A model generated the notes under the pieces. That model had not been told where the DNA came from. It saw only the letters and a program-made list of their open reading frames with translations, and made no database searches. 64,000 nt of DNA from Betaproteobacteria bacterium (GTDB lineage: Bacteria; Pseudomonadota; Gammaproteobacteria; Burkholderiales; Thiobacillaceae), in the NCBI GenBank assembly GCA_016234655.1, contig JACRAU010000024.1, forward strand, positions 55,467 to 119,466, in the 5' to 3' direction. Below, one piece after another: positions 8,936-16,816 of the stretch (positions within the stretch are counted from its first letter, which is position 1; every line of letters begins with the position of its first letter). The translations under genes and the position numbers were made by a program.

Positions 8936-10222
8936 TTATGGGACCAGCTTGGCAAAGGCCCGCTTCGCCGCCGCGATGGTCGCGGCGATGTCGGCGTCGC
9001 CATGGGCGGCCGAGACGAAGCCGGCCTCGAAGGCGGAGGGCGCCAGGTAGACGCCCTCGATCAGCATCAGGTGGAAAAAGCGGTTGAACGTCTCCTTGTC
9101 GCAGGCCATGACCTCGGCGTAGCCGGTCGGCGGCTTGGCCGCGAAATACAGGCCGAACATGCCGCCCACGCTCTGGGCCGAGAACAGCACCCCGGCCTCT
9201 TTCGCGGCGGCGGCGAGGCCGTCGACCAGGGCCTGGGTCTTGGCCGTGAGCGCCTCGTAGAAGCCGGGCGCGCTCACCGCTTTCAAAGTGGCCATGCCGG
9301 CCGCGACCGCGACCGGATTGCCGGACAAGGTGCCGGCTTGATAGACCGGGCCGAGCGGGGCCAGCTTGTCCATGATCTCGGCGCGGCCACCGAAGGCACC
9401 GACCGGCATGCCGCCGCCGATCACCTTGCCCAGGGTGGTGAGGTCGGGCCGGATGTTGTACAGGCCCTGCGCGCTACCGAGGCCGACGCGGAAGCCGGTC
9501 ATCACCTCGTCGAAGATCAGCACGGCGCCGTGCTTCGTGCAGTTCTCGCGCAGGGCCTCCAGGAAGCCGGGCTTGGGCGCGATCAGGTTCATATTGCCGG
9601 CCACGGCCTCGACGATGACGCAGGCGATGTCTTTGCCCTGCTCGGCGAACACGCGGTTGACCTGCTCGGTGTCGTTGTAGTCGAGCACCAGGGTGTGGGC
9701 GGTGACCTCGGGCGGCACGCCGGCCGAGCTGGGCTGGCCGAAGGTGAGCGCGCCGGAGCCGGCCTTCACCAAGAGGCTGTCGGCATGGCCGTGGTAGCAG
9801 CCCTCGAACTTGATCAGCTTGGAGCGGCCGGTAAAGCCACGGGCGAGGCGGATGGCGCTCATGGTCGCTTCGGTGCCGGACGAGACCAGGCGCACCTTCT
9901 CCATGCTCGGTACCAGCTTGACCAAGAGGTCGGCCATCTCCAGTTCCAGCTCGGTCGGGGCGCCGAAGGACAGACCCTTGGCGGCGGTCTCCTGCACCGC
10001 GCGCACCACGTCCGGGTGGGCATGGCCGAGGATCAGCGGGCCCCAGGAGCCGACATAGTCGAGATAACTTTTGCCGTCGGCGTCCCACACCCTCGGGCCT
10101 TCGCCCTTGGTGAAGAAGCGCGGCGTGCCGCCGACCGAGCGGAAGGCGCGCACCGGCGAGTTCACCCCGCCGGGGATGTGTTTCTGCGATTGTTCGAACA
10201 GGGTGTCGTTGCGGGAAGTCAT
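8936..10222 (-). CDS. hemL: Glutamate-1-semialdehyde 2,1-aminomutase
   Basis: A 428-residue PLP-dependent class III aminotransferase-fold enzyme converting glutamate-1-semialdehyde to 5-aminolevulinate in the C5 pathway, the substrate of HemB encoded nearby. The PLP lysine is in [18 protein letters not shown], the cofactor Asp in [12 protein letters not shown], and the [15 protein letters not shown] segment binds phosphate. Length and N-terminus ([19 protein letters not shown]) are typical. GAGGA lies upstream of the ATG. It is the third gene of the thiD-thiE-hemL run, with 18 bases between thiE and hemL. Confidence 0.97.
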   Translation of the reverse strand: MTSRNDTLFEQSQKHIPGGVNSPVRAFRSVGGTPRFFTKGEGPRVWDADGKSYLDYVGSWGPLILGHAHPDVVRAVQETAAKGLSFGAPTELELEMADLLVKLVPSMEKVRLVSSGTEATMSAIRLARGFTGRSKLIKFEGCYHGHADSLLVKAGSGALTFGQPSSAGVPPEVTAHTLVLDYNDTEQVNRVFAEQGKDIACVIVEAVAGNMNLIAPKPGFLEALRENCTKHGAVLIFDEVMTGFRVGLGSAQGLYNIRPDLTTLGKVIGGGMPVGAFGGRAEIMDKLAPLGPVYQAGTLSGNPVAVAAGMATLKAVSAPGFYEALTAKTQALVDGLAAAAKEAGVLFSAQSVGGMFGLYFAAKPPTGYAEVMACDKETFNRFFHLMLIEGVYLAPSAFEAGFVSAAHGDADIAATIAAAKRAFAKLVP

Positions 10223-10240
10223 TGTCGGTCCTCGTAAAGG

Positions 10241-10915
10241 TTAACGTCGCGTAGCGACACTGCGTCCCTCTCTCCCTTCTGGGAGAGAGTTAGGAGAGAG
10301 GGCAAACAGCGATGCAAATTCTTCGGCGGCGGCCTTGGGGTCGTCCGCCTCGTATAGGGCGCTGATTACCGCCAGCATATCGGCGCCGGCCGCGATCAGG
10401 GCGGGTGCATTGGCTGGCGTGATGCCGCCGATTGCGCAGATCGGCAGCTCGATTTCCCGGCGCGCGGCCCGCAGCAGATCGAGGCCGGCGCGACGGGCAG
10501 CCGGTTTCACCTGCGAGGGGAAGAAACTGCCGAAGGCGACGTAATCCACGCCTGCCGCTTGCGCTTGATGTGCAAGGCCCAAGTCGTCGTAGCAGGAGGC
10601 GCCCAGCATTTTACCCGGTCCCAGCCGCTGCCGGGCGGCAGCCAGGTCGCCGTCGTCGCCGCCCAGGTGCACCCCGTCGGCCTCGACTTGCAGGGCCAGG
10701 TCGACGGAATCGTTGACGATCAGCAGCGCGCCGAAACGGCGGGTGAGCAGGCGCAAGGCGCCGGCCTGCTCCTGGCGATGGCAGTCGCTGGCGGTCTTGT
10801 TGCGGTATTGCACGATGCGGCAGCCGCCGGCCAGGATGGCCTCGGTGGCGGCGAGCAGGCGCTTGCTGTCTTGTAAGTCCGGCGTGACCGCGTATAGGCC
10901 GCTAAGACTTGGCAT
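10241..10915 (-). CDS. thiE: Thiamin phosphate synthase
   Basis: A 224-residue TIM-barrel enzyme joining HMP-PP and thiazole phosphate. Typical motifs are IVQYRNKT (pyrophosphate side), LLIVNDSVDLALQVEADGVHLG and AIGGITPANAPALIAAGAD. The real fold ends near residue 205. The last 18 or so residues (SPNSLPEGREGRSVATRR) are encoded by a dispersed repeat containing mirrored CTCTCTCCC/GGGAGAGAG tracts, so the natural stop seems to have been replaced by a repeat-derived tail. It overlaps thiD by 14 bases and is therefore translationally coupled. Confidence 0.95.
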   Translation of the reverse strand: MPSLSGLYAVTPDLQDSKRLLAATEAILAGGCRIVQYRNKTASDCHRQEQAGALRLLTRRFGALLIVNDSVDLALQVEADGVHLGGDDGDLAAARQRLGPGKMLGASCYDDLGLAHQAQAAGVDYVAFGSFFPSQVKPAARRAGLDLLRAARREIELPICAIGGITPANAPALIAAGADMLAVISALYEADDPKAAAEEFASLFALSPNSLPEGREGRSVATRR

Positions 10916-11729
10916 CGTCCTCGTCGCGCGCCCAGAAGAAGCGATCCGGCAGGTGCTGGCCCATGCCGGGGCGATAGGCGTGTTGCAGGGTCTGGTAGGT
11001 GAATTCCTGGCCCTGGCGCACGGCTTCCAGCAGGTCGCCGCCCTGGGCCAGGAAGCCGGCGATGGCCGTGGACAAGGTGCAACCCGAGCCGTGGTAGCTG
11101 TGCGGCAGCCGGTCCCAGGCCAGCGATTGCACCGCGCCTTCCTGGCCGTACAGGGTGTTGATCACTTGCGGCGTGTGCGCGTGCGAGCCGGTGATCAGCA
11201 CGAACTCGCAACCCAGATCGAGCAGGCGCTCGGCGCACTCTTCCGCGTCCGGCGCCTCGTTGTCCACGCCCTCGTCCATGGCCAGGCGCTGCGCTTCCAG
11301 GGTGTTCGGCGTGATCAAGGTGGTTTGCGGCAGCAGCATGTCCTTCAGCGCATCGATCAGGTTTTCGCTGGCGAGTTCGTCGCCGCGGCCCGAGCTCAGC
11401 ACCGGGTCGAGCACCAGGGGGATGTCCGGATAGTCCGACACGATCTCGGCCACCGCCATCACCGCCTCGACGCTGCCCAGCATGCCGACCTTGAAGGCCG
11501 CGACCGGGATGTCCTCCAGCACGCTGCGCGCCTGATCGACGATCCATTCCGCCTCCAGCGCCAAGAAGTCCTCGACGCCGACCGAGTCTTGCACGGTCAC
11601 GGCGGTGACCACCGCCAGCGGGTGGCAGCCCAGGGCCGCCAGGGTCAGCGCGTCGGCATGCAGGCCGGCGCCGCAGGTCGGATCGGTGGCGGCAAAGCTC
11701 AAGACGGTGGCAAGGTTGGGAGATGGCAT
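10902..11729 (-). CDS. thiD: Hydroxymethylpyrimidine/phosphomethylpyrimidine kinase
   Basis: A 275-residue ribokinase-fold enzyme that phosphorylates HMP and HMP-P for thiamin synthesis, feeding ThiE. The anion-hole motif SYHGSGCTLSTAIAGFLA carries the catalytic region, and the N-terminus has ATDPTCGAGLHADALT, a variant of the usual SDPSGGAGIQAD. The ATG at 11729 was chosen because it matches the family N-terminus; the open frame extends much further upstream through rubredoxin on the other strand. It is the first gene of thiD-thiE-hemL and divergent from rubredoxin. I see no TPP riboswitch here, unlike thiC. Confidence 0.93.
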   Translation of the reverse strand: MPSPNLATVLSFAATDPTCGAGLHADALTLAALGCHPLAVVTAVTVQDSVGVEDFLALEAEWIVDQARSVLEDIPVAAFKVGMLGSVEAVMAVAEIVSDYPDIPLVLDPVLSSGRGDELASENLIDALKDMLLPQTTLITPNTLEAQRLAMDEGVDNEAPDAEECAERLLDLGCEFVLITGSHAHTPQVINTLYGQEGAVQSLAWDRLPHSYHGSGCTLSTAIAGFLAQGGDLLEAVRQGQEFTYQTLQHAYRPGMGQHLPDRFFWARDEDDAKS

Positions 11730-11752
11730 GGTGGCGGCTAAACGCTTGGGGC

Positions 11753-11766
11753 AGAATGCGCATTCT
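11753..11766. promoter_or_regulatory. 14-bp perfect palindrome between thiD and rubredoxin
   Basis: AGAATGCGCATTCT is self-complementary, and the flanking T/A makes TAGAAT -10-like hexamers on the minus strand. It is centred in the 65-bp divergent intergenic space, so it could be overlapping promoters or an operator. Confidence 0.3.
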
Positions 11767-11794
11767 ATTACAAGGGCGACGACGAGGCCGAGAC

Positions 11795-11965
11795 ATGGAA
11801 TATCGCAAGTGGGTTTGCCTAATCTGCGGGTGGGTTTACGACGAAGAAAAAGGCGCGCCCGACGACGGCCTCGCACCCGGCACCCGCTGGCAGGACGTGT
11901 CGTCGGACTGGCAGTGCCCGGAATGCGGCACGCGCAAGGAAGACTTCGAGCTGGTCGAGTTCTGA
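11795..11965 (+). CDS. Rubredoxin
   Basis: A 56-residue one-iron electron-transfer protein. Both knuckles are present: CLICG near residues 8-12 and CPECG near 41-45, which together bind Fe(Cys)4, with the conserved WVYDEEKG and PGTRWQDV segments between. The ATG at 11795 gives the canonical length. In many betaproteobacteria this gene heads a pilGHIJ-chpA chemosensory cluster; here the downstream gene overlaps its stop (TGATG) and is a shortened kinase. Confidence 0.96.
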   Translation: MEYRKWVCLICGWVYDEEKGAPDDGLAPGTRWQDVSSDWQCPECGTRKEDFELVEF

Positions 11966-12831
11966 TGGCGCCCGCGATGGGCAACGGCCAAGACGAGCTC
12001 GACCCGAAACTGCTGCCCGTGTTCTTGGCCGAGGCGGCGGAATTGCTGCCGCGCATCGCCATCGGCCTGAGCCAGATCGAGCAGGGCCTGGCCGATGCCG
12101 AATCCTTGCTGCGCTTGCAGCGCAGCCTGCACACGCTCAAGGGCACCGCGCGCATGACCGGCGCGCTGGCCCTGGGCGAGACCGTGCATCGCATCGAGTT
12201 ACAGGCCAAGGCCCTGGCGGCCGGCGATGCGGCCGATGCGGCGGCGATGCGGGCGGACTACCAAGCCGCGTTGCGCCAAATCGAGACCTTGCAGGCCTTG
12301 CCGGCCGCGACGATGCCAGCCGAGATGGCGGACGATGAAAACCCCGAGGCGAGCATCGAGTCGCTGCTCGGCCGGCTGCAACGCGTGGCCGACCAGGCGG
12401 CCCTGGACTTGCGCAAGCAGGCGCATCTGCAATGCCAGGACAATGCGGTCTATCTTGAGCGCCGCCTGCTCGGCGCGCTGGCCCCGGCCTTGGAGCACCT
12501 GGTGCGCAACGCCGTCGCGCACGGCATCGAGCTACCGGAACGGCGCCGCGCCTCGGGCAAGCCGGCGGCGGGCGAAATCGAACTGGCGAGCGTGCGTACC
12601 GTCGATGGCGTGACCATCCATGTCGCCGACGACGGCGCCGGCATCGACCCGGCGTTGATCGAGCGGATATTCGAACCCGGTTTCAGCACGGTGCAAGAGG
12701 CGAATCACGTCGCCGGCATGGGCATCGGCCTCGATGCGGTGCGCGCCGTGGTCGAGGAACTGGGCGGCCGCGTCTCGGTGCAATCGCAACCGGGCCAAGG
12801 CGCCCGATTCAGCGTCTTTCTGCCGGCCTAG
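11965..12831 (+). CDS. Minimal CheA/ChpA-like protein: Hpt plus HATPase domains only
   Basis: A 288-residue protein. Residues about 10-110 form an Hpt domain with phosphoacceptor His56 in the HTLKG motif. From about residue 150 a CheA-type ATPase follows, with N box [13 protein letters not shown]1 DDGAGID and G2 GMGIGL, ending SVFLPA. The usual CheW-like regulatory domain, P3 dimerisation domain and response-regulator domain of ChpA/PilL are missing. The ATG overlaps the rubredoxin stop, so the pair is coupled. The position behind rubredoxin is where pilGHIJ-chpA usually starts, so this could be a deletion remnant or a purposely minimal kinase. Key residues are intact. Confidence 0.82.
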   Translation: MAPAMGNGQDELDPKLLPVFLAEAAELLPRIAIGLSQIEQGLADAESLLRLQRSLHTLKGTARMTGALALGETVHRIELQAKALAAGDAADAAAMRADYQAALRQIETLQALPAATMPAEMADDENPEASIESLLGRLQRVADQAALDLRKQAHLQCQDNAVYLERRLLGALAPALEHLVRNAVAHGIELPERRRASGKPAAGEIELASVRTVDGVTIHVADDGAGIDPALIERIFEPGFSTVQEANHVAGMGIGLDAVRAVVEELGGRVSVQSQPGQGARFSVFLPA

Positions 12832-13652
12832 TGGCCGTTCCAGGTCACCCAGCCGAAATAGGCGCTGGCCCAGACCAGCACGCCGAACACGATGCGATAC
12901 CAGGCGAAGACCACGAAGCTATGGTTGGCGACGAACTTCAACAAGGCCTTCACCGCCAGCATGGCCGAGACGAAGGAGGCGACGAAGCCGACCGCGAACA
13001 CCGGCAGGTCGCCGATCTGCAACAGCCCCCAGTTCTTGTACAGGTCGTAGGCCGTCGCCGCGAACATGGTCGGGATGGCCAGGAAGAAGGAAAACTCGGT
13101 CGCGGTCTTGCGCGACAGGCCGAACACCACGCCGCCCATGATGGTGGCGCCGGCGCGGGAGACGCCGGGGAACATGGCCAGGGCCTGGGCGAAGCCGACC
13201 TTGAGCGTAGTCTGCCACGGCAGCTCGTCGACGCTGGCGAAGCGCGGGTGGTAGACCCGCTTCTCGATATACAAGATGGCGATGCCGCCGACGATCAGCG
13301 CGCCGGCCACGGTCAGCGGATTGAACAGATAGGCCTTGATCGTGCCGTGGAACAGCAGGCCGAGCACCGCCGCCGGCAGAAAGGCGAGCAGGATATGGCC
13401 GGCGAAGCGGCGCTGGGCCGGGTCGCGTTTCAGGCCGCCGGCCACGGTGCCGATCTTGGCGCGGAAGTCCCAGCACACCGCCAGGATCGCGGCGAGCTGG
13501 ATCACGATCTTGAACACCTTGCTCTGCTCGTCGTTGTAGCCGAGCAGGTCGCCGACCACGATCAAGTGGCCGGTCGAAGAAATCGGCAGGAATTCGGTCA
13601 AGCCCTCGACGACGCCGAGGATGGCGGCCTTGGTCAGGAGAAGGATATCCAT
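12828..13652 (-). CDS. uppP: Undecaprenyl-diphosphatase UppP/BacA
   Basis: A roughly 274-residue polytopic membrane enzyme that dephosphorylates undecaprenyl pyrophosphate, recycling the lipid carrier for peptidoglycan and polysaccharides. Motif 1 is [15 protein letters not shown] near the N-terminus; motif 2 is PGVSRAGAT, in which Ala replaces the Ser usually found after the Arg. The ATG at 13652 has AAGGA 6 bases upstream; the ATG at 13658 has that box too close. The stop overlaps the convergent kinase stop by 3 bases. Confidence 0.94.
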   Translation of the reverse strand: MDILLLTKAAILGVVEGLTEFLPISSTGHLIVVGDLLGYNDEQSKVFKIVIQLAAILAVCWDFRAKIGTVAGGLKRDPAQRRFAGHILLAFLPAAVLGLLFHGTIKAYLFNPLTVAGALIVGGIAILYIEKRVYHPRFASVDELPWQTTLKVGFAQALAMFPGVSRAGATIMGGVVFGLSRKTATEFSFFLAIPTMFAATAYDLYKNWGLLQIGDLPVFAVGFVASFVSAMLAVKALLKFVANHSFVVFAWYRIVFGVLVWASAYFGWVTWNGH

Positions 13653-13674
13653 GTGCATTCCTTAATTGCGATTT

Positions 13675-13735
13675 CGCGGCCAAGGGCATAAAGGCCGCTC
13701 CCGCACCGCTGTAGGAGGCCCGTCCTCGGGCCGAA
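13675..13735. repeat. Dispersed GC-rich repeat, family A
   Basis: Contains the units GCATAAAGGCCGCTCCC and TGTAGGAGGCCCGTCCTCGG, also found near 26155, 35330, 40118 and 55480. These are palindromic, intergenic, REP-like sequences. Confidence 0.7.
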
Positions 13736-13746
13736 TGTTTGCCAGG

Positions 13747-14352
13747 TCAAGGCTTGGCCAAGTCGAGCACATCCTGCAACACGCGCTTCGACACTTTCAG
13801 GTGATGCCGGGTGCGCAGCAGCCGGTCGAAGGCGGCCACGGTCTTGATCGGCCTCGGCGCCGCGCGCAGAAAGTTGCCCAGGTCCTCGACCACCGCCCAG
13901 GGGTAGACGATCCAACGCCACTTCAGCACCTTGCTCGCCCAGAAGTCCGGCAGCACCGGGCAGGCTGCCTTGTGCAACAACACGGCGGTGCGAATTTCGG
14001 CATTGGGCAGGCGCTCGCGGATATGCGGAATCGCCACCTCGAAGGTGTCGCCGGTGTCGCTGACATCGTCCACGATCAACACGCGACGACCCTCGATGCC
14101 GGCCGGCAGCGGGTGGCGGATGCGCGCCTTCATCATCTGGCGCGGCCCCTTGTAGTGCTCGACCTTGATGCTGGCCACGTTCATCACGCCGAAGTAATCG
14201 GCCAGCACCCGGGCCGGCGCATAGCCGCCACGGGCAATCGCGATGACCAGATCGGGTTGGAAACCGGCGGCGTGAATCTTGTAGGCAAGCTGGCGGCAAA
14301 GGCGGGCGAAACGGTTCCAGGAGATCAGCTCGCAGCGCAGGGGTTTGTCCAT
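13747..14352 (-). CDS. Phosphoribosyltransferase family protein (COG2236-like)
   Basis: A 201-residue protein with the type I PRTase PRPP-binding loop VLIVDDVSDTGDT and an upstream IAIARGGYAPARVLADYF segment typical of Gpt/Hpt-related purine phosphoribosyltransferases. The substrate cannot be assigned from sequence; xanthine/guanine is possible, but members of this group are often unassigned. The ATG at 14352 gives the family-like start MDKPLRCELISW. The gene is followed by a family A repeat and then uppP. Confidence 0.85.
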   Translation of the reverse strand: MDKPLRCELISWNRFARLCRQLAYKIHAAGFQPDLVIAIARGGYAPARVLADYFGVMNVASIKVEHYKGPRQMMKARIRHPLPAGIEGRRVLIVDDVSDTGDTFEVAIPHIRERLPNAEIRTAVLLHKAACPVLPDFWASKVLKWRWIVYPWAVVEDLGNFLRAAPRPIKTVAAFDRLLRTRHHLKVSKRVLQDVLDLAKP

Positions 14353-14400
14353 GGCGCTATTGTGCCTGCGCGGCCAGGAAATTTCAGCGTCGAGAAAATC

Positions 14401-14435
14401 GTCATCGCGAGGAGCGTAGCGACGCGGCGATCCAC
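14401..14435. repeat. Short intergenic repeat of the GTCATCGCGAGGAGCG type
   Basis: GTCATCGCGAGGAGCG followed by TAGCGACGCGGCGATCC: the two halves are partly complementary (CGTCGCTACGCTCC type) and match a palindrome common in proteobacterial intergenic regions. This is the only copy I noticed in the window. Confidence 0.45.
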
Positions 14436-14447
14436 ATCGGCGCCGGC

Positions 14448-14702
14448 CTAAGGTTGCGTTGCCCGATCCAACTCCGCCAACCAAGCCAGCGCCTGCTCGC
14501 GGTTCTCCCCGCACATCTCGCTCGACGGCTGCAAGCTGCCGCAAAACCCCGGCCGCCGCGCATCGCCGAACAAGGCGCAACGCAGCTCGGCCGTGAGCTG
14601 CACGCAGGCCACGCCGGCCGGCTTGCCCTGTGGCATGCCCGGGATCGGCGAGGCGATCGAAGGCGCGATGCAACAGGCGCCGCAGTCGGGCCGGCAAGCC
14701 AT
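14448..14702 (-). CDS. YkgJ-family cysteine cluster protein
   Basis: An 84-residue protein of the putative zinc- or iron-chelating YkgJ family. The signature is the N-terminal CRPDCGACCIAPSI, followed by SPIPGMPQGKPAGVAC and later RPGFCGSL with further conserved cysteines. The function of the family is unproven; metal cluster binding is inferred from the cysteines. The start at 14702 puts the motif at the N-terminus as in relatives; an in-frame ATG at 14744 would add 14 unconserved residues. Confidence 0.82.
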   Translation of the reverse strand: MACRPDCGACCIAPSIASPIPGMPQGKPAGVACVQLTAELRCALFGDARRPGFCGSLQPSSEMCGENREQALAWLAELDRATQP

Positions 14703-14768
14703 CGGCCTGGCGGCATGGCTATAATCGTCGGCAGCCACGATCAACCAAGAAAAAGGGAGGCGTAAAAC

Positions 14769-16079
14769 ATGACGCCGAAATCTATCCGTTTCCTGCTCTG
14801 GCTGGCAATCGCCCAGAGTGTTTTACCTGCCCACGCTGCCAATCCCGTCAACAAGACCGAGCAACGTATCGAGTTATTGGAGTCGCAGTTCAAGGCCTTG
14901 GATGATAAGACCCAGCTCAAGCTGGAGGCCAACGAAAAATTGGTGCAAGCCAAGGTCGATCAGGCCGCCGCGCTTGCGCAGAACCTGGAGAACGGGCGCA
15001 AGGATGTGGATTGGTGGCTGAATGCAACGGCCTTGTTTCTGGCGATGGCCGGCGTGTTGGCTGTGGTCATCCCGGTGATGCTGCAAAGACGACAAAGGCA
15101 GGCCTTCGAGGCGGAGGTTCGCAATATCCGAGATACTTTCGCTACCTTGCAGGCCTTCGAGCGCCAAACCAAAGACGATATGCGGCAGGCTATGGCAGAA
15201 CTACACGAGATGGAGCGTGCCGCCAAAGAACAATCGCAAGCCATTCAAGCGGCAGTCGATAAGGCCAAGGCCGATAGCGATTCGATAGAAGAACGTTTGA
15301 AAAATATCCAAATTCAGGACAAGTCCCCCGAGCAGTTGCGCGATCTTGCCGCCGAAGCGAGGGCGGCTGATCACACGCCTATAAGCAAATTGCTCACCAA
15401 GGCCTTCGAGTATGCCGAGACGGAGCAATGGGCCGAGTCGGCCGTGCGCTGGCGATCGCTGACGGATTTGGAACCCGAGTCGGCCAGCCATTGGTTCAAT
15501 CTGGGCTATGTCTTGCTGGAACAGGCCGATGCGGATGTCGCAAATAAACCCGGTTTGATTCAACAGGCATGCATGGCCTACGCCGAGGCGGTGCGGATCA
15601 AGCCGGACAAGCACGAGGCCTATCACAACTGGGGCGCTGCCCTCGCCGCTTGGGCGCGTTCGCTGGAAGGCGAGGCGCGGCAGGCGAAGTTCGCCGAGGC
15701 CTGTGACAAATACGCCGAGGCGGTGCGGATCAAGCCGGACATGCACAAGACCTATAACAACTGGGGCGCTGCCCTCGCCGCTTGGGCACGTTCACTGGAA
15801 GGCGAGGCAAAGGCGGCAAAATTGCGGGAGGTAAAAAACGTGCTGATGCAAGCCGAGGCGCTGCAAGCGGGAGCGGGCGCCTACAACCTGGCTTGCGTGG
15901 CGGCCTTGTTCGGCCAGCCGGACGAAGCACGCGAGTGGCTGAACAAGGCGAGGCAGGCGGGAACTCTAGCGGCCAGCGATTGCGAGCATCTGCAAACGGA
16001 CAGCGACCTTGATAGCTTGCGCGGTTTGCCCTGGTTCACGGAATACCTCGCCGAGGTCTGCGGCGACAAGCAGGGCTGA
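14769..16079 (+). CDS. Membrane-anchored coiled-coil TPR protein
   Basis: A 436-residue protein with a signal peptide (about 1-23), a coiled coil (about 28-78), a transmembrane segment (about 83-103, ATALFLAMAGVLAVVIPVML), a second coiled coil (about 110-185) and C-terminal TPR-like repeats. Two repeats, at DNA 15579-15710 and 15711-15842, are almost identical with a 132-bp (44-residue) period, each containing YAEAVRIKPD and NWGAALAAWARSLEGEA. That is longer than the canonical 34-residue TPR because of a short insert. GGGAGG precedes the ATG. The C-terminus (LRGLPWFTEYL) resembles TPR end caps. It probably acts as a scaffold at the inner membrane; partners unknown. Confidence 0.8.
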   Translation: MTPKSIRFLLWLAIAQSVLPAHAANPVNKTEQRIELLESQFKALDDKTQLKLEANEKLVQAKVDQAAALAQNLENGRKDVDWWLNATALFLAMAGVLAVVIPVMLQRRQRQAFEAEVRNIRDTFATLQAFERQTKDDMRQAMAELHEMERAAKEQSQAIQAAVDKAKADSDSIEERLKNIQIQDKSPEQLRDLAAEARAADHTPISKLLTKAFEYAETEQWAESAVRWRSLTDLEPESASHWFNLGYVLLEQADADVANKPGLIQQACMAYAEAVRIKPDKHEAYHNWGAALAAWARSLEGEARQAKFAEACDKYAEAVRIKPDMHKTYNNWGAALAAWARSLEGEAKAAKLREVKNVLMQAEALQAGAGAYNLACVAALFGQPDEAREWLNKARQAGTLAASDCEHLQTDSDLDSLRGLPWFTEYLAEVCGDKQG

Positions 16080-16137
16080 TCCGGCGAGGGCCGCTTTTAC
16101 CCGCCCCCTCGGCGGGGGAGTGGGCTGAGGACTGCGG

Positions 16138-16293
16138 CTAGGGCGACGCTGCAAAAGCCTCTTGGCCGTCATTCCCTCGAATACCCTAAAGGGCGCAAGA
16201 GAGGGAATCCATAACGGGCTGATTTGTCGCATGTGGATTCCGGGTCTACGCTTCGCTACGCCCGGAATGACGGCTTTTGCAGGGTCTCCCTAG
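16138..16293. mobile_element. MITE-like element with 18-bp terminal inverted repeats and CTAG target duplication
   Basis: Left end GGCGACGCTGCAAAAGCC (16142-16159) and right end GGCTTTTGCAGGGTCTCC (16272-16289) are inverted repeats matching at 16 of 18 positions, flanked on both sides by CTAG (16138-16141 and 16290-16293). A 4-bp YTAR-type target duplication is characteristic of some IS5-group transposases. The 148-bp interior has no gene and carries CGTCATTCC/GGAATGACG palindromic units. It therefore looks like a non-autonomous element mobilised in trans. The right CTAG coincides with the stop codon of the displaced clcA tail. Confidence 0.65.
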
Positions 16294-16317
16294 TGCTTGT
16301 CGCCTGGGCTTGCCGCC

Positions 16318-16344
16318 GCGCCGGCCTGGCGCAGATAGATCGCC
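16318..16344. repeat. 27-bp direct repeat, left copy (displaced clcA 3' end)
   Basis: Identical to 17573-17599. Read on the minus strand, this copy continues in frame as IYLRQAGAAASPGDKH and then TAG at 16290-16292, a plausible alternative C-terminus of ClcA. It appears to be the original 3' end, now separated from clcA by the toxin-antitoxin pair. Confidence 0.85.
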
Positions 16345-16375
16345 CTGGTAGAGCAGGGCTGATGTCGGCCTGGCC

Positions 16376-16816
16376 TTAGAGTTTGATGACGCTGATGCTG
16401 CCCATAAGGGTCACTGAAAACATGGCCGGCGGCTTGGCGCCCCGGACTTTGCGCATCATCTTGGGATAGAGGGCAGTGACCAGGGCGGCCGTGTCGGTGG
16501 CCGAGGCGTCGCCGGAGGTGAGCACGAAGGCGATGACCCGGTGATCGCGAAACGCCTTGAGTTCGTTGGGTTTGCGTCGGATGTTCTTGTCGCGGGTCAG
16601 GACGATCCAGCCTTCTCTTCCCGCCACTGCCAGCCATTCCTCGTCGGGGCAGGCAGGCTCGAAATGTTGGTGATGGGGAATGAAGGGAATGCCGCGCTCC
16701 TTCAGCGCCTCGCCCAGGCGAATGCTCCAGGCGCAGCGGTCAATGAACAGCGGCGGCGTATCAGGCGGCGCGGCGTTGTTCGAAGCGGAGTGCTTCTTCG
16801 ATCTCGTTTTCGTCAA
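16376..16816 (-). CDS. PIN-like toxin, VapC45 family
   Basis: A 146-residue predicted ribonuclease toxin. The PIN-like core begins FIDRCAW and includes LGEALKERGIPF, CPDEEWL and VLTRDKNIRRKPNE, which supply the acidic residues expected of this group. The size and the pairing with a roughly 237-residue DUF433-type antitoxin match the VapB45/VapC45 pair of Mycobacterium tuberculosis (Rv2018/Rv2019). The ATG lies inside the antitoxin gene (56-bp overlap), which is unusually deep even for TA operons. The target RNA is unknown. The preceding low-complexity N-terminus (about 1-22) may not be part of the domain. Confidence 0.82.
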   Translation of the reverse strand: MTKTRSKKHSASNNAAPPDTPPLFIDRCAWSIRLGEALKERGIPFIPHHQHFEPACPDEEWLAVAGREGWIVLTRDKNIRRKPNELKAFRDHRVIAFVLTSGDASATDTAALVTALYPKMMRKVRGAKPPAMFSVTLMGSISVIKL

